A stretch of 13,105 nucleotides of DNA from an uncultured bacterium. GTDB taxonomy: Bacteria > Bacillota > Clostridia > Lachnospirales > Lachnospiraceae. The stretch spans positions 1 to 13,105 of the forward strand of contig CAMUHA010000086.1 in the NCBI GenBank assembly GCA_947088515.1, read 5' to 3'. The notes beneath the pieces are model-generated. The model searched no databases. It was given only the letters and a program-made list of their open reading frames with translations, and was not told where the DNA came from. Shown here piece by piece: positions 5,422 to 11,944 of the stretch; position 1 is the first letter of the stretch, and each line of letters starts with the position of its first letter. Both the position numbers and the translations under genes were made by a program.

Positions 5422-7704
5422 ATGGTTAAAATAGGATTGATAATCGGAGAAAGATACGAAATACTTGAAAAAATCGGCACAGGCGGAATGTCTGATGTCT
5501 ATAAAGCAAAGGACCATAAGCTAAACCGCCTTGTGGCAGTAAAGGTTTTAAAACAGGAGTTTAGCGAAAATGCCAATTTTGTATCTAAATTCAGGATTGA
5601 AGCCCAGGCAGCGGCAGGGCTTATGCATCCCAATATAGTAAATGTATATGACGTAGGGGAAGAAAACGGAATCTACTACATTGTTATGGAACTGGTAGAG
5701 GGAATTACCCTGAAAAAATATATCGAAAAGAAAGCACGGCTTTCTGTCAAAGAAGCGGTCAGCATTGCCATCCAGGTCAGCATGGGAATCGAAGCGGCCC
5801 ATAATAATCATATTATCCACAGAGATATCAAGCCGCAGAACATTATAATTTCCAAAGAAGGAAAGGTAAAAGTTACCGACTTTGGAATTGCCAAGGCTGC
5901 TACCAGCAATACCATTACTTCCAATGTAATGGGCTCTGTGCATTATACTTCGCCGGAGCAGGCAAGGGGTGGCTTTTCTGATGAAAAGAGTGATATTTAT
6001 TCTCTGGGAGTTACTATGTTTGAAATGCTTACCGGCAGAGTCCCCTTTAACGGGGAAACTACAGTGGCGATAGCCATCAAGCATATTCAGGAAGAAATGC
6101 CTTCGCCCAGAGAATATGTTTCTGAAATTCCTATCAGTGTGGAGCAGATTGTGTTTAAGTGCTGCCAGAAAAGCCCGGACAGGAGATACCAGTCTATGGG
6201 CGAACTGATTGTGGATTTAAAACGTTCCCTGATGACACCGGACGAGGACTTTGTAAAGGTGATTGACCCGGACGAGGATGGGTCTACCAAAACGATCAGC
6301 GACAGTGATATGGAAAGAATCAAAAAGCGTTCCAGAAGCAGAGGCAGTATGGAAGAGGCCATGCACCTGCGCAAAGAGGCAGATGTTATCAGAAATGCAA
6401 AGCGTAAGCAAGTCGTTGAAGTGGAAGAAGAAGAGGAAGAAGACGAGGGGGACGGGGAAGAGGACGAAGATTCCGAAGAGACGGAATATGTATATTATGA
6501 AGAAGATGATGAGGAAGACGAGGAGGACGAGGAAGAAGACGACGAGGAAGAAGATGAGGACGAGGACGAAGATGATGACTATGACCCTAAAATGGAGCGA
6601 CTGACTACAATTCTGGCAGTTGTGGCGGCCATTCTTATTGGCTGTGTGGTGCTTTTTTTGGTGGCAAGAGCCTTTGGCGTTATAGACACCAACCTTTTTG
6701 GGAAGAAAACAGAAGAAGGACAGGAGAAAGAAGAAGAGAAGGAGCAGGAAGAAGAGGGGGAACCAAAGGCACAGGTGGAAATGGCAGCTGTGACAGGAAA
6801 AAATGTGGATGAGGTTAAAGTTACCCTTTTAAATCTTGGTTTGACACCGGAGATTGAATATGAAGAGAGCACAGAGTACGCCCAGGGGATTGTAATGCGC
6901 GCTAGTGTGGAACCGGGAGTAAAAGTAGATGAAGGCTCGAATGTTGTGCTTACTGTAAGCGCTGGTTCTGAAGGCGTGGAGGTTCCTAAGGTGGTGGGAC
7001 TGTCAGAGGCGGAAGCCATGACAGAGCTGGGAAAGAGAAATTTTGTTGTTAACCGGACAGAAGGACATGATGCCTATATCAAGGCCGGAAGCATTATTAC
7101 CCAGTCGCCGGAAGCAGGCACTAAGGTTCCGGAGGGAACATCAGTGACGGTCAGAGTCAGTCTGGGACCGGAGGAAACCAAAGTAAAGGTTCCGGAACTG
7201 ATTGGCAGAGATGAAGAGGAAGCAATGGCAGTTTTGATTGAATCGGGACTGCAGCTGGGAACTGTTTCAGAGGTGAATCATGAAAATGCAGCGCTGACAG
7301 GATTGGTCTGCTATCAGAGTTATTCGGTAGATGCTTATGTGGAGCCGGGAACAGTGGTGGATATCAATATCAGTCTGGGACCTGCCCAGGCAACTTACAA
7401 ATTTACGGACAGTATTGTAGCGCCGACCCCGGAGGAAGACCCCTCTTATAAGGCGGGGACGCTTGTTACGGTAACTGTGATGGCTGATGACGGAACCCAG
7501 CTTTTAAGCACTCAGGCAAGCTCTTTTCCGATTCAGCAGCAGAATATTACAGGAATAAAGGTCAATACAGGATATATTATTTTCCAGTATGTAAATACCA
7601 CAGAAACTACCACTGTAACCAATGAGGATGGAAGCGTTTCAACAATTGACGGAACCTCACAAAACAAAGAATTTAGAAGACCAGTGCAGTTTACAGCAGA
7701 ATAA
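5422..7704 (+). CDS. prkC: PASTA-domain membrane Ser/Thr protein kinase (PrkC/Stk)
   Basis: This 760-residue bifunctional membrane kinase should sense cell-wall fragments outside and phosphorylate proteins inside. The kinase domain (about 10-270) has the glycine loop GTGGMSDVY, Lys41 in VAVK, Glu60, HRDIKPQN (Asp135, Asn140), TDFG (Asp153) and SPEQARG. A basic juxtamembrane stretch (301-330) is followed by an extreme acidic tract: residues 333-388 are 46/56 Asp/Glu, and 360-386 are all acidic. One membrane helix spans about 394-415. A second Glu/Lys-rich linker (about 431-448) follows outside. Three PASTA repeats lie at about 452-515, 518-583 and 587-654; the first lacks the usual VP start. 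About 105 C-terminal residues (656-760), rich in Thr and Val, match no domain I recognise. The ATG has AAGAGG five bases upstream. The fourth-longest region, the acidic tract, is the only striking feature. Confidence 0.96.
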   Translation: MVKIGLIIGERYEILEKIGTGGMSDVYKAKDHKLNRLVAVKVLKQEFSENANFVSKFRIEAQAAAGLMHPNIVNVYDVGEENGIYYIVMELVEGITLKKYIEKKARLSVKEAVSIAIQVSMGIEAAHNNHIIHRDIKPQNIIISKEGKVKVTDFGIAKAATSNTITSNVMGSVHYTSPEQARGGFSDEKSDIYSLGVTMFEMLTGRVPFNGETTVAIAIKHIQEEMPSPREYVSEIPISVEQIVFKCCQKSPDRRYQSMGELIVDLKRSLMTPDEDFVKVIDPDEDGSTKTISDSDMERIKKRSRSRGSMEEAMHLRKEADVIRNAKRKQVVEVEEEEEEDEGDGEEDEDSEETEYVYYEEDDEEDEEDEEEDDEEEDEDEDEDDDYDPKMERLTTILAVVAAILIGCVVLFLVARAFGVIDTNLFGKKTEEGQEKEEEKEQEEEGEPKAQVEMAAVTGKNVDEVKVTLLNLGLTPEIEYEESTEYAQGIVMRASVEPGVKVDEGSNVVLTVSAGSEGVEVPKVVGLSEAEAMTELGKRNFVVNRTEGHDAYIKAGSIITQSPEAGTKVPEGTSVTVRVSLGPEETKVKVPELIGRDEEEAMAVLIESGLQLGTVSEVNHENAALTGLVCYQSYSVDAYVEPGTVVDINISLGPAQATYKFTDSIVAPTPEEDPSYKAGTLVTVTVMADDGTQLLSTQASSFPIQQQNITGIKVNTGYIIFQYVNTTETTTVTNEDGSVSTIDGTSQNKEFRRPVQFTAE
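6418..6585 (+). repeat. Low-complexity GAA/GAG/GAC/GAT codon tract encoding an acidic run
   Basis: These bases within the kinase gene consist almost wholly of Glu and Asp codons, giving a strongly purine-biased + strand. The uninterrupted acidic part is 6499-6579 (27 codons). Mixed use of GAA, GAG, GAC and GAT argues that selection keeps the acidic character rather than this being a recent pure trinucleotide expansion. Such tracts may still vary in length by slippage. Confidence 0.9.
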
Positions 7705-7728
7705 GGTTTGCCGGAGAATGAAAGAATC

Positions 7729-8604
7729 ATGCAGGGAAAGATTATTAAGGGAATTGCAGGTTTTTATTATGTGCATACAAAGGCTGGTCTGACAGAGTGC
7801 AAGGCAAAGGGGATTTTCAGAAAAGATAATATAAAACCTCTTGTGGGAGATGATGTGGAGATTGAGCTTGTGGATAAGGAACTTCTGCTGGGCAATATTA
7901 ACCGCATTCTCCCAAGACGCAATGTGCTAATCCGGCCAGCCTCAGCGAATGTGGACCAGGCGCTTGTTATTTTTGCCATAACAAAGCCGGAGCCTAATTT
8001 TAATCTGCTGGACCGTTTCCTTATTTGTATGGAGCAGCAGAAGCTTCCTGTAGTGATCTGCTTTAATAAAAAGGACCTGGCAGATAATAAAAAAACAAAA
8101 GAGCTGGAAGCGTTTTATGGCAGGAGCGGATATCCTGTACTTTTTGCCAGCGGCGAAAAGGGGCAGGGAATAGAGGAAATCAGAGGATGCCTGGAAGGAA
8201 AGACCACAGTGGTGGCAGGCCCAAGCGGTGTGGGTAAGTCAACCATTATCAACACTTTATATCCTGAGGCCAATATGGAAATCGGAGAAATCAGTAAAAA
8301 AACCCTTAGGGGAAAGCACACCACAAGACACGCCCAGCTTTTTGCGCTCTCGGAGGATACCTTTATTATGGATACGCCGGGATTTACAGCCCTAAGTCTT
8401 GGGGATATGGATAAGGAGAGTCTGAAAGACTTTTATCCGGAATTTGCAGGGTTTACAAAAAGGTGCCGTTTTGGAGGCTGCGTGCATGTTTGCGAGCCAT
8501 CCTGCGGGGTAAAAGAGGCTTTGGCGGAAGGAAAAATCAGTCAGGTACGCTATGACAACTATGTAGCTTTGTATGAAGAATTAAAAAACAGAAAGAAATA
8601 TTAG
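7729..8604 (+). CDS. rsgA: Ribosome small-subunit biogenesis GTPase RsgA
   Basis: RsgA is a circularly permuted GTPase that checks late 30S subunit assembly. The 291-residue product starts with an OB-fold (about 1-65). The permuted G motifs follow in the order G4 NKKD (113-116), G5 SGEKGQG (141-147), G1 GPSGVGKST (164-172), then a switch segment GKHTTRHAQL and G3 DTPG (215-218). The C-terminal zinc site has the pattern C-x4-C-x-H-x5-C (Cys246, Cys251, His253, Cys259). An upstream in-frame TTG (7708) would add seven residues. I prefer ATG 7729 because MQGKIIKGIAGFYYV is the family N-terminus, although GGAG at 7713-7716 is 12 bases away. It follows the kinase by 24 bases. In other Firmicutes RsgA/CpgA is a substrate of PrkC, so the linkage is functional. 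Confidence 0.97.
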   Translation: MQGKIIKGIAGFYYVHTKAGLTECKAKGIFRKDNIKPLVGDDVEIELVDKELLLGNINRILPRRNVLIRPASANVDQALVIFAITKPEPNFNLLDRFLICMEQQKLPVVICFNKKDLADNKKTKELEAFYGRSGYPVLFASGEKGQGIEEIRGCLEGKTTVVAGPSGVGKSTIINTLYPEANMEIGEISKKTLRGKHTTRHAQLFALSEDTFIMDTPGFTALSLGDMDKESLKDFYPEFAGFTKRCRFGGCVHVCEPSCGVKEALAEGKISQVRYDNYVALYEELKNRKKY

Positions 8605-8667
8605 CTTTGCCGGTCTTGTTATACATGTTCTGGAAAACGTGCGGATGGAGAAAGAAGGAGAAGATAA

Positions 8668-9714
8668 ATGAAATATCCGGTTTTTTTAAAAGAAAAGGAC
8701 ACCATTGGTTTTGTTGCCCCTTCCTTTGGATGCAATATAGAACCTTATCGGACAGCCTTTGACAATGCTCTTTTAAAATGGAAGGCCCTTGGGTACGGAA
8801 TCGACCTGGGGCCAAATTGTTATGCGGGAAATGGCGTGGGAATCAGCTCCCTTCCAGAGGATTGCGGCAGAGAGCTTACAGAATATTATATAAGCCGGAA
8901 AAATAATTGCCTGATTTCCTGCGGCGGCGGAGAGCTTATGTGCGAAATACTTGAATATGTGGACTTTGATGCAATAAAAGAGGCAGAACCCAAATGGTAT
9001 ATGGGGTATTCCGACAATACCAATATGACATTCCTTCTCACAACCCTTTGCGATACGGCGTCTGTTTATGGGCCTTGTGCATCGGCTTTTGGAATGGAGC
9101 CATGGCACAGCTCACTGAATGATGCCATGGAGCTGCTAAATGGAAACAAGATGGTAATGGAGGGTTATGAAAAATGGGAGAAAGAAGGAATAAAAGATGA
9201 AGCCCATCCTTTAGCGCCCTACCAGTGCACAGAAAAGTCAGCGCCAAAGGTTTATTTGCCAGGCAGTTGTAGTATGGAGGAGGGAAGCGCTGCTTTAATG
9301 GAAGGGCGTCTTCTGGGAGGATGTATGGATTGTCTGGTAAATCTTTTAGGGACAAGGTTTGACAAGGTAAGGGAGTTTACAGAAAAATATAAAGAAGACG
9401 GTTTTATCTGGTTTCTGGAATCCTGCGATTTAAATGTGTTTGCCATAAGAAGAGCGATGTGGCAGATGGAACAGGCAGGCTGGTTCCAATATGCAAAGGG
9501 ATTTTTGATTGGACGTCCTCTCTGCCATGGGCAGGAGATGATGGGACTGGACCAGTATAAGGCAGCGCTCCCAACGGTATTTAAACATAAGGTTCCTGTA
9601 ATTATGGATGTGGACCTTGGACATTTGCCTCCCATGGCACCTGTGGTGACTGGAAGTATGGCAAAGGTGAGAGCTGAAGGGGGAAAATGGGAGATTAAAA
9701 TGAGTTTTCTGTAA
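8668..9714 (+). CDS. S66-family serine peptidase (LD-carboxypeptidase/MccF type)
   Basis: S66 enzymes cleave L,D- or amide bonds in peptides. LdcA trims murein tetrapeptides during cell-wall recycling, and MccF detoxifies microcin C-like peptidyl-nucleotides. This 348-residue protein shows the predicted nucleophile Ser115 in GYSDNT, Glu251 in FLESCD and His319 in DLGHLPP, the usual Ser-Glu-His set. An N-terminal VAPSFG segment and GGGELM (86-91) are also typical. No signal peptide is seen, so it is probably cytosolic. A long segment at about 166-200 between the two halves is more MccF-like than LdcA-like. It contains 14 cysteines, unusually many for this family in my experience. AAGGAG (8655-8660) sits seven bases before the ATG. 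It follows rsgA by 63 bases without a visible terminator, so it may share that transcript. Substrate is unassigned. Confidence 0.88.
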   Translation: MKYPVFLKEKDTIGFVAPSFGCNIEPYRTAFDNALLKWKALGYGIDLGPNCYAGNGVGISSLPEDCGRELTEYYISRKNNCLISCGGGELMCEILEYVDFDAIKEAEPKWYMGYSDNTNMTFLLTTLCDTASVYGPCASAFGMEPWHSSLNDAMELLNGNKMVMEGYEKWEKEGIKDEAHPLAPYQCTEKSAPKVYLPGSCSMEEGSAALMEGRLLGGCMDCLVNLLGTRFDKVREFTEKYKEDGFIWFLESCDLNVFAIRRAMWQMEQAGWFQYAKGFLIGRPLCHGQEMMGLDQYKAALPTVFKHKVPVIMDVDLGHLPPMAPVVTGSMAKVRAEGGKWEIKMSFL

Positions 9715-9747
9715 AATTCTACAAAAAGATACTTTTGCCGGATAAAA

Positions 9748-9757
9748 ATCGCGCGAT
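9748..9757. promoter_or_regulatory. Perfect 10-bp palindrome upstream of the Spo0A-like gene promoter
   Basis: ATCGCGCGAT is perfectly self-complementary and lies nine bases before the -35 element at 9767. It is a GC-rich core within AT-rich intergenic DNA. It has no loop, so it would act as DNA, for instance as a dimeric regulator's site. It could also be chance, as a 10-bp palindrome is not rare genome-wide. Confidence 0.4.
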
Positions 9758-9766
9758 GAATGACAG

Positions 9767-9795
9767 TTGAAGTGACGTATCATGTTCTTTATAAT
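9767..9795 (+). promoter_or_regulatory. Sigma-A-type promoter for the Spo0A-like gene
   Basis: TTGAAG (9767-9772) and a perfect TATAAT (9790-9795) are separated by 17 bases. Transcription would begin near 9801-9803, about 30 bases before the start codon, giving a short unstructured leader with GGAGG at 9823-9827. This is the strongest promoter in the window and indicates independent expression of this gene from rsgA and the S66 peptidase. Confidence 0.7.
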
Positions 9796-9834
9796 AGATT
9801 CATAGCAATATTTGTGAAAAATGGAGGGAATATG

Positions 9835-10350
9835 ATGGAGCAGCTAAACTTGACGGCAATAAAAGACCCGGAAAAAGTATATAAGATTCTGGGAGAACTG
9901 ATACATATGGACAGAGAATTCCAGATAATGATTACGGTGCCTTCCGGAAGCCACTCTGTTTTGAAAGATGAAGACAGGATAGAAACGGTGAAAAAGCCGG
10001 GGCGTAATCTGGAAAGAGATGTCACGGATATGATTCATGAGATTGGCGTTCCCGCCCATATCAAAGGATACCAGTACTTAAGGGAAGCAATCATGATGTC
10101 AGTGGAAGAACCGGATATGCTTGGCTCCATCACGAAAGTTCTGTATCCCACAATTGCGCGTAAAAACCAGACAACGGCAAGCCGGGTAGAACGGGCGATT
10201 CGGCATGCGATTGAGGTGGCATGGAACAGAGGCAGAATGGAAACCCTGGATGCCATGTTTGGATATACTATAAATACAGGAAAAGGAAAACCTACAAACT
10301 CTGAGTTTATTGCCCTTATTGCAGATAAAATCAGACTTCAGTACAGATAA
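9835..10350 (+). CDS. Receiver-less Spo0A-like DNA-binding protein (Spo0A_C domain)
   Basis: This 171-residue protein consists of a Spo0A C-terminal effector domain (about 62-171) with a 60-residue N-terminal part that is not a response-regulator receiver. The effector domain is nearly identical in key segments to Bacillus Spo0A: IHEIGVPAHIKGY (67-79), LGSITKVLYP (96-105), the recognition region TTASRVERAIRHAIEVAW (113-130) and KPTNSEFIALIADK (152-165). No phosphoacceptor Asp, acidic pocket or conserved receiver Lys is visible, and upstream DNA encodes none. A full Spo0A is about 265 residues. Two adjacent ATGs exist (9832, 9835); GGAGG at 9823-9827 spaces better with 9835. It is likely a paralogue, with the true spo0A elsewhere, and should bind 0A-box-like DNA without phosphorylation. 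Domain assignment is secure, role unknown. Confidence 0.9.
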   Translation: MEQLNLTAIKDPEKVYKILGELIHMDREFQIMITVPSGSHSVLKDEDRIETVKKPGRNLERDVTDMIHEIGVPAHIKGYQYLREAIMMSVEEPDMLGSITKVLYPTIARKNQTTASRVERAIRHAIEVAWNRGRMETLDAMFGYTINTGKGKPTNSEFIALIADKIRLQYR

Positions 10351-10415
10351 AAAGGAATAAATCTTCTTTGGAACCTTCCCACGTGTTTTTCCCCATGTAT
10401 TTTTGTAAATTTAGC

Positions 10416-10444
10416 TTTTATTGGATGGATGAATGTTGTATAAT
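10416..10444 (+). promoter_or_regulatory. Probable promoter for glgA
   Basis: A perfect TATAAT is at 10439-10444, with a weak -35 candidate TTTTAT (10416-10421) 17 bases upstream. Transcription would begin near 10450, about 27 bases before the ATG, and GGAGGG (10466-10471) is the ribosome-binding site. The weak -35 suggests either modest activity or dependence on an activator. No strong terminator is seen between the Spo0A-like stop and this site. Confidence 0.45.
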
Positions 10445-10477
10445 AGGCATTAACAATAACTTGTTGGAGGGTAAGTA

Positions 10478-11923
10478 ATGAAAAATATTCTTTTTGTCGC
10501 ATCAGAAGGTGTTCCGTTCATAAAAACGGGGGGACTGGCAGATGTGGTAGGTTCTCTTCCTAAATGTATTGATAAGAGATACTTTGATGTGAGAGTGATT
10601 CTTCCCAAATATACCTGCATGACCCAGCAGATGAAAGATACGATGAGCTATGTGACTCATTTTTATATGGACTTTCACTGGAAAAATGAATATGTCGGCA
10701 TTATGTATGCAGAGGCAGATGGGGTTAAGTATTATTTTATTGATAATGAGATGTATTTTAGCGGCTTTAAGCCTTATAGTGATAATGCGCTGTTTGAAAT
10801 AGAAAAGTATGCCTTCTTTTCCAAGGCGGCATTATCTATCCTGCCGGTGATTGATTTCCGGCCGGATTTAATCCATTGTCATGACTGGCAGACAGGCTTA
10901 ATTCCGGTATATTTAAAAGAGCGTTTCCAGGGAAATGATTTTTATCGTGGCATTAAATCTGTTATGACTATCCACAACCTGAAGTTCCAGGGCAAGTGGA
11001 GCATCAAAGAGGTGCAGGATATTACCGGTCTTCCTGCCTATTACTTTACACCGGATAAGCTGGAGCTGTTTAAAGACGCCAATCTGTTAAAGGGAGGCTT
11101 GGTATATGCAGATGCCATTACCACAGTGAGCAGCACTTATGCGGATGAGATTAAGACGCAGTTTTACGGGGAACAGTTAGACGGTCTGATGCGTGCAAGA
11201 AGCAACTCCCTGCGCGGCATTGTAAATGGTATCGACTACGAAGAGTTCAATCCGGAGACAGATAAATACATTGAGTATAAATACAATGCAGTAAACTTCC
11301 GTAAGGAAAAAGTGAAAAACAAACGTGCATTGCAGGCAGAATTAGGGCTGGAACAGGATGAGCGGAAATTTATGATTGGTATTGTATCCAGACTGACAGA
11401 CCAGAAGGGCTTTGACCTGATTGCCTATGTTATGGATGAGCTTTGTCAGGACAATATACAGATTGTTGTATTGGGTACAGGGGAAGAACGCTATGAGAAT
11501 ATGTTCCGACACTTTGACTGGAAATACAACAACAAGGTTTCCGCCCATATTTATTATTCAGAGGCGCTCTCACACAAGATTTATGCTTCCTGTGACGCCT
11601 TCCTGATGCCTTCTTTGTTTGAACCCTGTGGGTTAAGCCAGCTGATGAGTCTCCGTTATGGTACAGTGCCTATTGTGAGGGAGACAGGGGGATTAAAAGA
11701 TACGGTAGAGCCATACAATGAGTATGAGAATACTGGCACAGGATTTTCCTTTGTGAATTACAATGCCCATGAAATGCTGGGTTCCATCCGTTATGCGGAG
11801 CGTATCTATTATGATAAGAAGCGGGAGTGGAATAAAATTGTGGACCGTGCAATGGCCGCTGACTTTTCCTGGAATGTTTCCGCAGCTAAATATCAGGAGA
11901 TGTATGACTGGCTAATCGGATAG
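10478..11923 (+). CDS. glgA: Glycogen synthase (ADP-glucose, GT5 family)
   Basis: GlgA extends alpha-1,4-glucan chains from ADP-glucose in the cytosol. The 481-residue product is the normal length (E. coli 477). It starts with the GT5 signature KTGGLADVVGSLP, with Lys16 as the ADP-glucose contact. It also shows HDWQTGLIPVYL (135-146), TIHNLKFQG (164-172), the second Rossmann-domain segment GIVSRLTDQKGFDLI (301-315) and SLFEPCGLSQLMSLRYG (379-395), whose Glu382 is the conserved catalytic-site glutamate. The ATG has GGAGGG six bases upstream. No glgB, glgC, glgD or glgP is adjacent, so this is not the classical glycogen operon. The next gene, a flippase, starts 21 bases after its stop, so the two are probably co-transcribed. 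In clostridia granulose (glycogen) storage accompanies sporulation, which may explain the neighbouring Spo0A-like gene. Confidence 0.96.
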   Translation: MKNILFVASEGVPFIKTGGLADVVGSLPKCIDKRYFDVRVILPKYTCMTQQMKDTMSYVTHFYMDFHWKNEYVGIMYAEADGVKYYFIDNEMYFSGFKPYSDNALFEIEKYAFFSKAALSILPVIDFRPDLIHCHDWQTGLIPVYLKERFQGNDFYRGIKSVMTIHNLKFQGKWSIKEVQDITGLPAYYFTPDKLELFKDANLLKGGLVYADAITTVSSTYADEIKTQFYGEQLDGLMRARSNSLRGIVNGIDYEEFNPETDKYIEYKYNAVNFRKEKVKNKRALQAELGLEQDERKFMIGIVSRLTDQKGFDLIAYVMDELCQDNIQIVVLGTGEERYENMFRHFDWKYNNKVSAHIYYSEALSHKIYASCDAFLMPSLFEPCGLSQLMSLRYGTVPIVRETGGLKDTVEPYNEYENTGTGFSFVNYNAHEMLGSIRYAERIYYDKKREWNKIVDRAMAADFSWNVSAAKYQEMYDWLIG

Positions 11924-11944
11924 AAATTTTGGAGCGTAACAGCT

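Noticed and set aside
6418..6585. Short repeated units that could suggest a CRISPR or tandem-repeat array
   Set aside because: They are degenerate Glu/Asp codons in an intact reading frame, with no regular repeat-spacer structure.
6263..6604. A 113-residue Lys/Arg-rich open frame over the kinase acidic tract
   Set aside because: It is the frame-shifted reading of GAA/GAG/GAC codons, which gives AAG/AGA/ACG-type codons. It has no start signal and is a mirror of the acidic run.
8605..8667. Promoter or terminator between rsgA and the S66 gene
   Set aside because: TTGCCG at 8607-8612 has no -10 at proper distance, and the CATGT/ACGTG dyad (8624-8641) has no T-run.
10495..10501. TGTCGCA, one mismatch from the Spo0A box TGTCGAA, at the start of glgA
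   Set aside because: One-mismatch 7-mers are expected dozens of times on both strands of 13 kb. It lies inside the coding region and no exact box was seen in the 10351-10477 gap.
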